A stretch of 64,000 nt of DNA from an uncultured Phycisphaerales bacterium (GCA_903871935.1 CAIQIQ010000095.1:1-64000); one strand, 5' to 3'. Counted from the first letter of the stretch, positions 27,981-36,758 are shown. The notes: generated by a model not told the origin, from the sequence alone. Numbers and translations: made by a program.

Positions 27981-28573
27981 TCAGACAACGACATCGCGGA
28001 GCACTCCTGGCTGATGTGCTCGTTAGCGTGGGACTCACGGCGATGCTGATGACCTCGGCAGGTGTCGCCATGAAGTCGGCGTGCCACGGCATCGAAGTCA
28101 ACGATGGCCAACTGGTCACGACGCGCGCATCTCGGCGCATGTCCAGCGCCCTGGCGCGTACGCTGCGCTGTGCCAGTGTATGCGACATCGGTACCGGGGC
28201 GGCCGCCGGCACCACCAAGGTGGGCACCGTCCTCTATGCCACCACGCCCGACGGCACCCTGAGTGCGTATGTGTACGATCCGGTGGCCGACCAACTGCTG
28301 CTGGATACCCACCCGGCCGCGCCGATTGCCGATACTCCCGACCTGAACAATCTTCACTCCCGCATGCAAGGCGACAACCCGACGGTCAGCGTCATGGCAA
28401 GCAACGTCACCAGCCTTGTTTTCCGCGGCAGATACGACAACCGTCCTGACCCGGCGAACCCGGCCACGAACATCGCGACGCTGGTCAATGTGCAGATCAG
28501 CATGGAAATCACCCAGGGAGAACAGGTCCAGCGGATGTGCGAGTCGGTAGTGCCTCGGCGCAGCGTGCAGTAG
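27977..28573 (+). CDS. PilW/GspJ-like pseudopilin
   Basis: 198 residues. The ATG overlaps the previous stop, indicating translational coupling. The leader MIRQRHRG is followed by ALLADVLVSVGLTAMLMTSA, a pilin-like helix with Gly before the cut site and Asp in place of Glu5. The rest is a beta-rich domain (TKVGTVLYATTPDGTLSAYVYD) like that of PilW/GspJ minor pilins. With the two preceding genes it forms a three-gene minor-pilin operon. No ATPase, secretin or prepilin peptidase gene is in the window. Confidence 0.7.
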   Translation: MIRQRHRGALLADVLVSVGLTAMLMTSAGVAMKSACHGIEVNDGQLVTTRASRRMSSALARTLRCASVCDIGTGAAAGTTKVGTVLYATTPDGTLSAYVYDPVADQLLLDTHPAAPIADTPDLNNLHSRMQGDNPTVSVMASNVTSLVFRGRYDNRPDPANPATNIATLVNVQISMEITQGEQVQRMCESVVPRRSVQ

Positions 28574-28587
28574 AATCTTCGCCCTGC

Positions 28588-29442
28588 ATGCTCTACCTCA
28601 TCATCGTCTCTCTGCTCTGGGCACCATCCTTCGGGCTGGTGGCGCACTACCTCAAAGGGGTTGATCCCAACTTCGTGGCGGCCGTGCGGATCGTGCTCTC
28701 ACTGTTGGTCTTCGCGCCGCTGATCCGCCTGCGCCGCATGCCGCTGCGGCAGGTCCTGATGCTGCTTGGACTAGGTGCACTGCAGTTCGGCCTGATGTAT
28801 GTGCTGTATCTCCAGTCATTCCGGTGGATTCGCGGCGTCGAGGCAGCTCTATTCACGATCTTCACTCCCCTGTTGGTGACCCTATTCAATGACATGCTGC
28901 AACGGCGGCTCTCCTGGCTCTTCCTCGCCACCGCCAGCCTGACCGTGGCCGGCACCGCCGTGATCCAGTGGACAGAACTGGGGCGCAACGGCCTGTTGAT
29001 CGGATTCGTTCTCATGCAGCTCTCCAACGCATGCTTTGCCCTGGGACAGGTACTCTACCGCCGCCTCGCGCATGCCACCGGCAAGAGCGACTCGCAACTG
29101 ATGGGGACGATGTACCTGGGAGCGGCCGTGGTCGCATGCACGGCGGCCGCGTTCAGTTTCCGACCGGAGACGCTCACCAGCTTGACCACGCAGCAACTTG
29201 TGGTGCTCCTCTATCTAGGCGCAATTGCCTCGGGCATCGGATTCTTCTTGTTCAACGCCGGCGCCCGCCGGACCGATGTGGGCGCCCTGGCGATCTTCAA
29301 TAATGTGAAGGTGCCCCTGGCCGTGCTGGCCTCGGTGCTGATCTTTGGCGACCCCGTGCACTGGCCCAGACTCCTGATCGGCGGCGCCATCATCGGCGGA
29401 GCATTGCTGCTGAATGAGTCAGGTAAGCACAAGCGACTTTAG
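28588..29442 (+). CDS. EamA/DMT family transporter
   Basis: 284 residues with about ten membrane helices, arranged as two EamA repeats. The first repeat runs MLYLIIVSLLWAPSFG to VIQWTELGRNG; the second begins LIGFVLMQLSNACFALGQV and ends with the usual GGAIIGGALLLN. The chosen ATG opens directly into helix 1; a longer reading from 28537 overlaps the pseudopilin gene and adds only polar residues. The family exports or exchanges metabolites such as amino acids and sugar derivatives; the substrate is unknown. The gene is 14 bases behind the pilin operon but is functionally unrelated to it. Confidence 0.87.
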   Translation: MLYLIIVSLLWAPSFGLVAHYLKGVDPNFVAAVRIVLSLLVFAPLIRLRRMPLRQVLMLLGLGALQFGLMYVLYLQSFRWIRGVEAALFTIFTPLLVTLFNDMLQRRLSWLFLATASLTVAGTAVIQWTELGRNGLLIGFVLMQLSNACFALGQVLYRRLAHATGKSDSQLMGTMYLGAAVVACTAAAFSFRPETLTSLTTQQLVVLLYLGAIASGIGFFLFNAGARRTDVGALAIFNNVKVPLAVLASVLIFGDPVHWPRLLIGGAIIGGALLLNESGKHKRL

Positions 29443-29481
29443 CCGGCAATATCGTCTCAAACACAATCTCTCATTTTTCGC

Positions 29482-29509
29482 TTGACTGTACTAGTATTAC
29501 TAGTACACT
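29482..29509 (+). promoter_or_regulatory. Promoter of the GntR-ABC operon
   Basis: TTGACT (29482-29487) and TACACT (29504-29509) with a 16-base spacer match the sigma-70-type consensus well. Transcription would start near 29516, only about five bases before the ATG at 29521, so the message would be almost leaderless. No ribosome site is present. Confidence 0.7.
29487..29507 (+). promoter_or_regulatory. Perfect palindromic operator
   Basis: Two 10-base arms, TGTACTAGTA and TACTAGTACA, are exact reverse complements around a single T. The site fills the space between the -35 and -10 boxes of the operon promoter. The gene just downstream is a GntR/YtrA-type repressor, so autorepression through this site is a strong inference. 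Confidence 0.8.
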
Positions 29510-29520
29510 TAGTACATTAA

Positions 29521-29925
29521 ATGGCATTCGACCTTCGCATCTCCACTGGCAGCAGCACCCCGATCTTTCGGCAGATCATCGATCAGGTGCGTCTGGCGGT
29601 AGCGACCGCCCGCCTCAAGGAGGGCGATGCTCTGGCTAGTGTCCGCGCCCTGGCCGAGCAGCTTGTGGTGAACCCCAATACGGTTGCCAAGGCGTATGCG
29701 GAACTTGCACGCGATGGCGTGATCGCCACCCACCAGGGCAAGGGAGTCTTCATCGCCGCCCGCCGGCCGATCTACACGTCGGCCGAGCGGCTCCGCCGGC
29801 TGGAACCGGCCCTCGACGATCTGGTGCGTGAGGCCATCGCACTGGGGTTCTCTACCGACGATGTGCAGAAGCTGGTGCAAACCCACTTCCGCAAGATGGC
29901 CGGAAGAAAGGATGGCGAGTCATGA
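29521..29925 (+). CDS. GntR family transcriptional regulator (YtrA subfamily)
   Basis: 134 residues, the size of YtrA-type regulators, which have a winged helix and only a short C-terminal helical tail. Residues ~10-75 form the DNA-binding domain (PIFRQIIDQVRLAVATARLK, then SVRALAEQLVVNPNTVAKAY as the recognition helix, then GVIATHQGKGVFIA as the wing). It should repress the downstream ABC transporter and itself through the palindrome in its promoter. Its stop overlaps the ABC ATPase start by four bases. Confidence 0.92.
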   Translation: MAFDLRISTGSSTPIFRQIIDQVRLAVATARLKEGDALASVRALAEQLVVNPNTVAKAYAELARDGVIATHQGKGVFIAARRPIYTSAERLRRLEPALDDLVREAIALGFSTDDVQKLVQTHFRKMAGRKDGES

Positions 29926-30833
29926 GCGACTATGTGATCCAGGCCAATGGTCTGACGCGCTACTTCGGGCAGAAGTGTGCCGTAGACCAAGTGAGTTTCC
30001 GTATCCCCCGCGGCTGCATCGCCGCCCTGCTTGGGCGCAACGGCTCGGGCAAGACCACACTGATGCGGATGCTCCTGGGCATGCTGGAGCCGACGCGAGG
30101 ATCATCGACGATCCTCGGGCACCAGAGCCTCGCGATCCCCCCGGAAGCACGCGGCCGGATCGGCTATGTGGCCGAGGGCCATCCGCTCTACCCCTGGATG
30201 ACGGTCGGCCAACTCGCCGCCCACCAGTCGCGCTTCTACCCCACTTGGAACAACACCGTCTACCGCAGCATCGTTGACCATTTCCAACTGAACGATAGCA
30301 CCCGCGCTGGTTCGCTCTCCCGCGGCCAACGCGCTGGCGTGGCACTGGCCCTGGCGCTGGCACCCGAGCCCGAATTGCTCGTACTCGACGATCCTTCGCT
30401 GGGTCTCGACCCCGTCGCCCGCCGCGCCATTCTCGAAGTCATCATCAACGTCTGCGGTGGAGGAGATCGCACCATCCTCCTCTCCACCCATGAGATGCAG
30501 GATGTCGAGCGCATCGCCGATCGTGTGCTGATTCTCGACCAAAGCCAACTCGTCGCCGACGCCGAGAAGGATTACCTCCTCTCGCACGTGCAGGAGTTCA
30601 TCATCGACAACACGAAACAGAACCCGGACATCAGGGGATTGGTGTCCACCCGGAATCAGGGCAACAGCCTTCATCTGATCGTGGCAAATGCGGATGAAGC
30701 AGGCGCCGGCGCGCTCCTTGCGGCCGGTGCACAGCAGAGCGATGTCACTCTGGAAGATGCGGTGATCGCGTATCTCTCCCGCCGGGGAAGTGCTCTGGCT
30801 GGACCGGCCGGCCAAGAAGGAGGTGCAGCGTGA
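29922..30833 (+). CDS. ABC transporter ATP-binding protein
   Basis: 303 residues. Walker A is GRNGSGKT (38-45), the signature is LSRGQ (132-136), and Walker B is LLVLDDP (152-158). The residue after the Walker B aspartate, normally the catalytic glutamate, is Asp157. The D-loop SLGLDP and the switch histidine (LLSTHE) are present. The C-terminal 90 residues form an extra domain seen in YtrB-like ATPases. ATG and GTG overlaps on both sides couple it to the regulator and the permease. The pair is probably an exporter, since no substrate-binding protein is nearby. Confidence 0.92.
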   Translation: MSDYVIQANGLTRYFGQKCAVDQVSFRIPRGCIAALLGRNGSGKTTLMRMLLGMLEPTRGSSTILGHQSLAIPPEARGRIGYVAEGHPLYPWMTVGQLAAHQSRFYPTWNNTVYRSIVDHFQLNDSTRAGSLSRGQRAGVALALALAPEPELLVLDDPSLGLDPVARRAILEVIINVCGGGDRTILLSTHEMQDVERIADRVLILDQSQLVADAEKDYLLSHVQEFIIDNTKQNPDIRGLVSTRNQGNSLHLIVANADEAGAGALLAAGAQQSDVTLEDAVIAYLSRRGSALAGPAGQEGGAA

Positions 30834-32818
30834 TTGGGGCAGTCTATCGAGCGGAGTTGCGGGCCAATCGTATAGCGCTGGTCGCATTACCGGTGCTGAG
30901 CATGGCGATGTACGGTGGCATTCGCTACCTCCGACATCTCCACACGTCGAACGCGTACTCGTATCAATCCATCCTGGATGATGCCTTCGTTGGCGGTGTC
31001 TTTCTTGCCATGGCCATTACCGCATTGGGTCTGGGGGTGCTGCATATCGCCAGAGATACCGGCCAGGGCGCTTGGGCGTTCCTGATGCACCGGCCGGCCA
31101 CTCCGGGCCAGATCCTCCTCGGCAAGCTCGCCTCCGCTCTGACCATCTACTTCGCCGTAACGGCTCCGCCGCTGCTGGCCGCGATCTTCTGGGCGGCAAC
31201 GCCCGGCCACCTGCCCGGACCATGGGAGTGGGGCATGGCTCTTCCATCACTGGTCGACCTGCTGGGAGCTACGCTCTACATCGTCACCGGTATGCTGATC
31301 GTACTGCGCAATGCTCGCTGGTTCGGCACGCGGCTGTTCCCACTTCTGGTGCCCCTGTGCTGCACCATCGCAATGTGGGATTCGCGCTTCGTCACCGCGA
31401 TCTGCGCCCTCCTCATAGGCTGGTTCATCCTGCTCGCCGTTACCTGGTCGGCGATGGCAACGCGAGATCGGCCATCGATCCAGCGCTGGCCAGCGCGCCT
31501 GCTGACGAGCATCGCCCTGGTGCCCGCGTCGATTCTCGTTCCGGTGATCTTCGCCGCGATCATCGCCGAATACATTCGTCCAGCCACTTCGTTCTTCCCG
31601 CACCAGCTCACCCTCCGGGACGGGCAACTCCTGGACTCCACCTACGACGCACAGCAGTGGACTGCACGAATCATTGTGAACCGGCAGGATCAGGTTCTCA
31701 CCGATGCGCCCGTGCTTCCGTTGAAACTGACTGAGCAGCGGATGCAGAGCACGATGCTCTACCAAGACCACAACGCGTGGAGTCCGCGCGCCCAGGCGCC
31801 CAACTATCGGAGATTCGGCCACTATTATGCGGCGGACTTCGGCAGTGCATCCGATGGCCTCAGAAGTTGGTATTACCAGTTCAGCAAGCGCTACTTCGTC
31901 TGCTACCTGAAGCCCATCCGTGGTGAAGCCTTCATCACCGGCTACATCGGCCAGAATGGCTCTGTAACCAACAAGGCCCGCGTCGAGCCGTTCGCACAAG
32001 GGAGTCGGCTAAATTCCAGCACCGGCACCTTCGTGATCGAGCCGCAGCGCGTATACCTGCCGACGTCAATTGCGCCTCCGTCCGGGCCCATCTTCACCAG
32101 CCCCGCAGGCGAGACCTGCCGCGATGCCAGCTACCTTCCGGCCTACGGCGCAAAGCCCGAGGATGCACGCCTGAACTACGTCATCATCACCGACAAAGCC
32201 TTGTACCTGGTCGATGCGCAGCGCATACCCTTCGCCCGCATGCCTCACCCGAGCAACAAACCCGTCGTCACCGTTGCGATTACGCCCGATCCCGATGTCT
32301 ACATGGCCCTTTACCAGAACGAGAACGCCTCATACATCGGCGGCGCCAGCGTGTTCGTTCGCTTCCGCGCTGATGGCACCAAGCTGGCCCAGATCGAGAT
32401 CCCGGAATTGCAGCCACCGCTGAAGAAGACGTTTGGCAATAGTGACTTGCTCATGATGGCCCTGTTTCCGCCATTCGGTCCGCTAATCGATGCCCACTTG
32501 CCACCGGGTCGCGGCCTGCTGGTCCTCGCCACCCAATCAGTGATCGCGGCTCTGGGCGCGCTGATGATCCTGCGCCGGGCAAGGGCTTCTGTGATTTCGA
32601 AGATCCTTTGGGTAATAATCGCCCTGCTCGGCGGCGTATCAGGCTTGATCCTGATGGCCGGCACGCGCTCCTGGCCTCTGTTAGTCCGTTGCCCCGCCTG
32701 CGGCAAACCGCGCCGGGCCTCAGTGCTGCAGTGCGATCATTGCGGTGCAAACTTCCCCATCCCCGACCCCGGCCCAATCGGCATCTTTGACACTACCCGT
32801 GAACCAGCGCACGCATGA
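30830..32818 (+). CDS. ABC transporter permease with C-terminal zinc ribbon
   Basis: 662 residues with a GTG start that overlaps the ATPase stop (GTGA). Six or so membrane helices occupy residues 1-250 (VALPVLSMAMYGG, GVFLAMAITALGLGVLHI, ITSIALVPASILVPVIFAA). A large non-membrane region of ~280 residues follows, rich in beta strands. Two more helices come near 560-610 (LVLATQSVIAALGALMIL, VIIALLGGVSGLILMAG). The last ~45 residues hold CPAC and CDHC, a zinc ribbon. The zinc ribbon on a permease is unusual. The substrate is unknown; peptide or envelope stress roles are known for YtrA-controlled transporters. Confidence 0.8.
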   Translation: MIGAVYRAELRANRIALVALPVLSMAMYGGIRYLRHLHTSNAYSYQSILDDAFVGGVFLAMAITALGLGVLHIARDTGQGAWAFLMHRPATPGQILLGKLASALTIYFAVTAPPLLAAIFWAATPGHLPGPWEWGMALPSLVDLLGATLYIVTGMLIVLRNARWFGTRLFPLLVPLCCTIAMWDSRFVTAICALLIGWFILLAVTWSAMATRDRPSIQRWPARLLTSIALVPASILVPVIFAAIIAEYIRPATSFFPHQLTLRDGQLLDSTYDAQQWTARIIVNRQDQVLTDAPVLPLKLTEQRMQSTMLYQDHNAWSPRAQAPNYRRFGHYYAADFGSASDGLRSWYYQFSKRYFVCYLKPIRGEAFITGYIGQNGSVTNKARVEPFAQGSRLNSSTGTFVIEPQRVYLPTSIAPPSGPIFTSPAGETCRDASYLPAYGAKPEDARLNYVIITDKALYLVDAQRIPFARMPHPSNKPVVTVAITPDPDVYMALYQNENASYIGGASVFVRFRADGTKLAQIEIPELQPPLKKTFGNSDLLMMALFPPFGPLIDAHLPPGRGLLVLATQSVIAALGALMILRRARASVISKILWVIIALLGGVSGLILMAGTRSWPLLVRCPACGKPRRASVLQCDHCGANFPIPDPGPIGIFDTTREPAHA

Positions 32819-32828
32819 TCCGCTGACC

Positions 32829-33026
32829 CTACTCCCAGGCCCGATCCTCATCGCCAAACCGTTCCTCGGGCATCACCTGGCCGAAGGAGCCGGGTATCAT
32901 GTCAAACGTCTCTTTGCATTCCGCCGAGCAGAAGAAGAAACGCTGCCCTTCGCGTTCGCTATAGAGGCCCTGCAATTCCGCCTGCGCCGCATCCACGGCC
33001 TTATTGCACATTACATCTTTCGTCAT
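32829..33026 (-). CDS. YHS-domain mini-protein (second of two)
   Basis: 65 residues from the ATG at 33026; a longer reading adds a basic, unlikely extension. The YHS/TRASH pattern is DVMCNKAV, then YSEREGQRFFFCSAECKETFD. Three cysteines (one early, then CxxxC) can bind a metal ion such as copper or zinc. The family often occurs as a domain in metal-handling proteins. It lies 46 bases downstream of a sister gene with the same architecture, so both are probably co-transcribed. Confidence 0.78.
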   Translation of the reverse strand: MTKDVMCNKAVDAAQAELQGLYSEREGQRFFFCSAECKETFDMIPGSFGQVMPEERFGDEDRAWE

Positions 33027-33072
33027 GGCTTTCACCTGTTTCGTTGAAGGCCGCCAAGTGTATTTCAGGGCG

Positions 33073-33279
33073 TCAGCCCGCATAGGCCGGTCCGCCCTCA
33101 TTATCCTGGCGTTGCTCATCGAGCGTAGGCTCGGTGAACAGAGCCGGTTCGGCGTCAAACCGTTCCTTGCATTTGTACCCGCAGAAGCAGTACGTCTGGT
33201 CCTCGTACTCGCTCATCAGCCCAGCCTCTGCCGCCACGCTCTCCTCTATCGCAAGCCCACAAACGACGTCCCTCTTCAT
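33073..33279 (-). CDS. YHS-domain mini-protein (first of two)
   Basis: 68 residues with a strong GGAGG ribosome site. The motif is DVVCGLAI, then YEDQTYCFCGYKCKERFD, the YHS/TRASH metal-binding signature. The C-terminal 20 residues are acidic and Gln/Asn-rich. The two tandem copies differ along their whole length, so the duplication is old. Binding of copper, zinc or another soft metal is the likely role; it could act as a metal chaperone or sensor. Confidence 0.85.
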   Translation of the reverse strand: MKRDVVCGLAIEESVAAEAGLMSEYEDQTYCFCGYKCKERFDAEPALFTEPTLDEQRQDNEGGPAYAG

Positions 33280-33471
33280 ATCGCACCTCCGATTGCCAGT
33301 TCAATGGTAGTCACCTGGCCGGTGTTGTTTCGACGAGAATCGCACCAGCACATCAAAATCCCCTGTAATGTGCTTGCAGCATCACATTCGGCGACTGCAT
33401 TGTGGGAGCAAGCTTGAAATCCGCTGCCGCACCGATCTCATCAGCGCAAAATGCAACCCCAATCCGCGGGA

Positions 33472-35061
33472 CTACGAACGACCAGCCAGCGCCGCGATCG
33501 CTTCAACCAGGTGAGCCATATCAAATCGTTCCGCCTGGATCGTCGGCTCATAGCCCAGTTCCCGTAACGTTCCCGTCGTGATCGGGCCGATGCTGGCGAT
33601 CTTCAATCCCTTCATCAACTCGCCAACCTCACCGCCCAGCAGCGTCATCAGGTTCCGCGCCGTCGAACTGCTGGTGAAAGTCACCCAGTTCACCTCACGG
33701 TTGCGCAACGCCACCAGCGCCTCCTCCGGCAGCGACTCAGGCAGCACCGTCTCGTAGATCGCGATGTCGCGCACTTCTTTCGCCCCGGCCGCCTGCAGCT
33801 TATCTCGCAAGACCGGCCGGGCGATGTCGGCCCGCAACATCAGAAACCGCTTGCCGGAAACCTGACCGGACTTGGTCAACTCATCGGCCAGCGCCTCGGC
33901 CACGAAGCGCTCCGGACAGCAATCCACCTTCAGGCACAACTGCTGGCGGATCGCCTCGGCCGTCGCATCGCCAATCGCGGCCACTCTCGCCTTCGCGAAC
34001 ACCCGCGCATCGAGCCCAAGCTCATCCAGCCGCTTCCGGGCGAACGTCACCCCATTGGCACTGGTGAAGATCAGCCAGTCGAATCCACCCGCCTCGCGAA
34101 TCGTGCGGTCGATCTCCGAAGCATCGGCCGGCGGCCGCAGTTCAATCGTCGGCGCTTCGATCACGCGAGCGCCCAATTCCATGAGCTTCTGCGAAAGCTC
34201 GCTGGCCTGCTGCCGGGTGCGCGTGACCAGGAACGTCTGGCCAAACATCGGCCGGTTCTCAAACCAGTTCATCGCCTCGCGAAGATTGACCATCTTGCCG
34301 ATGATCGTGATCGCCGGCGGCTTCAGGCCCGCCTCAACCACGCGCTGCGGCAATGTCGAGATTGTCCCAACCACCGTCTGCTGCTGGCTGGTGGTACCCC
34401 AGCGGATGCTGGCGGCCGGCATATCCGGAGACATCCCATGCTCGATCAGCTTCGAGCAGATTCGCGGCAATGCCTTCACGCCCATGTAGAACGCAATGCC
34501 CGGCAGCCGCGCCAACGCTGCGAAGTCCAGATCCGACGCCTCGCCGGCCTCGCCCGCGCGGGCCTTCGCCTGCGGATCCTGGTAGTTCTCTTCCTTCTCA
34601 TGTCCGGTGATCACCGTAAACGAGGAATTGGCATCGCGATGGGTCGCCGGAATCCCCGCATAGGCCGCCGCTCCAATGGCGGAGGTAATCCCCGGCACCA
34701 CCTCAAACGGCACCCCCGCCGCCTTGAGCGCCAGGCATTCCTCGCCACCGCGCCCGAAGATGAACGGATCGCCACCTTTGAGCCGAACAACCTTGTGCCC
34801 CTGCTTGCCAAGGTCGACCAGGAGCTGGTTAATCCCCTCCTGCGTCAGCGTATGCTCGGCCGCCTTCTTTCCCACATACACCTTCCGCGCCTGCGGACAG
34901 TGATTCAGCAGCGCCGGCGCTGCCAGGTAGTCATAGACGACAACATCCGCCTGCTGCAGCAGTTGCATACCGCGAACGGTAATCAAACCAGGATCCCCCG
35001 GCCCAGCTCCGACGAGATACACCTTGCCGACCGAACCGGACGTTGTGCTGGGCTGACTCAT
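33472..35061 (-). CDS. cobA-hemD: Uroporphyrinogen-III C-methyltransferase / uroporphyrinogen-III synthase fusion
   Basis: 529 residues. The N-terminal half (about 13-260) is CobA/SUMT: VGAGPGDPGL at 17-26, then VYDYL, VRLKGGDPFIFGRGGEE and GIPATHRD, the SAM and uroporphyrinogen-III sites. The C-terminal half (about 275-525) is HemD, with the VTRTRQQA start and FTSANGV and FTSSSTARN motifs of that fold. The fusion closes the linear tetrapyrrole and then methylates it towards precorrin-2 and sirohaem. The ATG at 35061 has no clear ribosome site; an in-frame ATG eight codons upstream is possible. It is divergent from the tRNA-Arg gene. Confidence 0.93.
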   Translation of the reverse strand: MSQPSTTSGSVGKVYLVGAGPGDPGLITVRGMQLLQQADVVVYDYLAAPALLNHCPQARKVYVGKKAAEHTLTQEGINQLLVDLGKQGHKVVRLKGGDPFIFGRGGEECLALKAAGVPFEVVPGITSAIGAAAYAGIPATHRDANSSFTVITGHEKEENYQDPQAKARAGEAGEASDLDFAALARLPGIAFYMGVKALPRICSKLIEHGMSPDMPAASIRWGTTSQQQTVVGTISTLPQRVVEAGLKPPAITIIGKMVNLREAMNWFENRPMFGQTFLVTRTRQQASELSQKLMELGARVIEAPTIELRPPADASEIDRTIREAGGFDWLIFTSANGVTFARKRLDELGLDARVFAKARVAAIGDATAEAIRQQLCLKVDCCPERFVAEALADELTKSGQVSGKRFLMLRADIARPVLRDKLQAAGAKEVRDIAIYETVLPESLPEEALVALRNREVNWVTFTSSSTARNLMTLLGGEVGELMKGLKIASIGPITTGTLRELGYEPTIQAERFDMAHLVEAIAALAGRS

Positions 35062-35128
35062 GTCGAGATTGTAGCCAAACCGCACGGCGAAGCATCCCGA
35101 TCACACAGGAACCGAGCCCGAAAGACCC

Positions 35129-35157
35129 TTGACAGCCAATGGCCGGTTGGATCAAAT
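35129..35157 (+). promoter_or_regulatory. Candidate promoter for tRNA-Arg
   Basis: A perfect -35 box TTGACA (35129-35134) is followed after 17 bases by TCAAAT. Transcription would begin about 35 bases before the mature tRNA, which fits a short 5' leader cut by RNase P. Confidence 0.55.
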
Positions 35158-35200
35158 ACATGACTCGCCTGCGGGACACCGCCGGTAGAGCGATACGTTT

Positions 35201-35274
35201 GCACTCTTAGCTCAATTGGATAGAGCATCAGCCTACGGAGCTGAGGGTTGCTGGTTCGAGTCCAGCAGGGTGCA
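35201..35274 (+). tRNA. tRNA-Arg (anticodon ACG)
   Basis: A full cloverleaf of 74 bases folds by eye: acceptor stem GCACTCT/AGGGTGC with one G-T pair, D arm GCTC/GAGC with the GG in the loop, anticodon arm TCAGC/GCTGA with loop CTACGGA (anticodon ACG at positions 34-36), and T arm GCTGG/CCAGC with loop TTCGAGT. The discriminator base is A. The CCA end is not encoded. Confidence 0.95.
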
Positions 35275-35305
35275 CTAAGCAGTAACCACCGCATCATAAT
35301 GAACG

Positions 35306-35333
35306 AAAGCCCCTGCCCGAACAGGGGCTTTTT
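35306..35333 (+). terminator. Rho-independent terminator behind tRNA-Arg
   Basis: AAAGCCCCTG pairs with CAGGGGCTTT around a six-base loop and runs into T residues. It lies 31 bases behind the tRNA. Confidence 0.88.
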
Positions 35334-35630
35334 CCATGCCTGAAACGCATTCTTACCCGAAATCCGAGCTTCTTGGGGCCTATTCCCACCCGAGGGCGCT
35401 CACAGGTCCTGCTTACCACGCGTTCCCGCTTGCCCGAAATCCCTCCCGCATATCCCGAACGAACACAAATCAGGCCAAGGCAAAGTCATTTGGCTAGTGT
35501 GCCAAAACCGGTGTCGTGTATGCCCGCGCCCGCTCCGCGGCCGCGTCGCTTTTCGCGAGGGCGAGATGTAGAACGCCCCTTGTCCCGGTACACTCCTGAC
35601 CCTTAGAAACCCATAGAAGGAGAACGCGAC
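35334..35630. other. Non-coding spacer between terminator and URO-D-like gene
   Basis: No gene, tRNA or convincing hairpin seen. The last 20 bases hold AGAAGGAG, the ribosome site of the next gene. An upstream promoter is likely but I could not fix one. Confidence 0.5.
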
Positions 35631-36758
35631 ATGTCCAAGCAGATCAAGCCGTGCCGCCCGAAGTGGAAAGGCACCATGACCGACCGGCAACGGTTCAACA
35701 ACCAGATGCACTACAAACCCATTGACCGCTGCTTCAACATGGAGTTTGGCTACTGGGAAGAGAATTTCCACCAGTGGTCGATCTTCCTTGACAACAGCAT
35801 CACCAACAACTGGGAAGCCGACCAGTTTTTCAACTTCGACCGCTGCGACGGCACCGGCGGCCGCGTATGGATGAACCCGCCCTTTGAACAGAAGGTGATT
35901 AGCGAGAACGAAACCACCCGCATCTTGATCAACGGCGACGGACTGCTGGCCGAGGTCCCCACCGACGGCCATGACACGATTCCGCACTACATCAAGGCCA
36001 GCATCGTCACCCCCGAGGACTGGAAACGGTGCAAGGAGCAACGTTTCCGCCGCGATGACCCGGCCCGCAAACTGGATGTAGCCAAGCTGAAGAAAGACCA
36101 TCCGACAACTCGCGACTATCCGCTGGGCGTCGGTTGTGGGTCCATGATCGGCAAGATTCGCGACATGCTGACGGCCGAGGGCCTGGCCTATGCCTGCTAC
36201 GACTACCCCGAGATGGTCGAGGACATGGTGGAGACCTGCTGCCTGCTCGTGGAGGACTCGCTGGACCAACTGCTCGGGAAAATCGACTTCGACTACGCCA
36301 GCGGCTGGGAAGACATCTGCTACAAGGCCGGCCCACTGGTTTCCATCGATTTCTTCAAGAACGTGGTGGCGCCGCGCTACAAGCGGATCAGCACAAAACT
36401 TCACGCGCACGGCATCGACCTGTGGTGGATCGACTGTGACGGAGACGTCCGGCCGATTCTCCCCCTTTTCCTTGAGAACGGCGTGAACTGCCTGTTCCCC
36501 TTCGAGGTCAACGGCTGCGCCCATCCGGGCGAGTTGTTCAGGGAGTACGGCAAAGACCTGCGGATCATGGGCGGCGTGGACAAGATCCAGCTCGGCCATG
36601 GGAAGGAGGCGATCCGGAAATACATGGATACGCTGGTGCCCTGGGTCCAGCGCGGCGGATACATTCCCTTCTGCGACCATCGCTGCCCACCGAACGTCAC
36701 GGTCGAGGACTACCTGTACTACCTGGATCTCAAGGAGCAGATGTTTGGAATGAAATAG
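35631..36758 (+). CDS. Uroporphyrinogen decarboxylase-like (URO-D superfamily) protein
   Basis: 375 residues with AAGGAG ahead of the ATG. The barrel pattern of URO-D/methyltransferase proteins is visible: TMTDRQRFNNQMHYKPIDRC at the start, then LWWIDCDGDVRPILPLFLENG and the C-terminal GGVDKIQLGHGKEAIRKY. The first URO-D motif with its arginines is not canonical, so true decarboxylation of uroporphyrinogen is doubtful. Relatives in soil and gut bacteria act as corrinoid or methoxy-type methyltransferases, or are found next to glycoside hydrolases, as here. The next gene on the strand is an alpha-galactosidase. Confidence 0.8.
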   Translation: MSKQIKPCRPKWKGTMTDRQRFNNQMHYKPIDRCFNMEFGYWEENFHQWSIFLDNSITNNWEADQFFNFDRCDGTGGRVWMNPPFEQKVISENETTRILINGDGLLAEVPTDGHDTIPHYIKASIVTPEDWKRCKEQRFRRDDPARKLDVAKLKKDHPTTRDYPLGVGCGSMIGKIRDMLTAEGLAYACYDYPEMVEDMVETCCLLVEDSLDQLLGKIDFDYASGWEDICYKAGPLVSIDFFKNVVAPRYKRISTKLHAHGIDLWWIDCDGDVRPILPLFLENGVNCLFPFEVNGCAHPGELFREYGKDLRIMGGVDKIQLGHGKEAIRKYMDTLVPWVQRGGYIPFCDHRCPPNVTVEDYLYYLDLKEQMFGMK

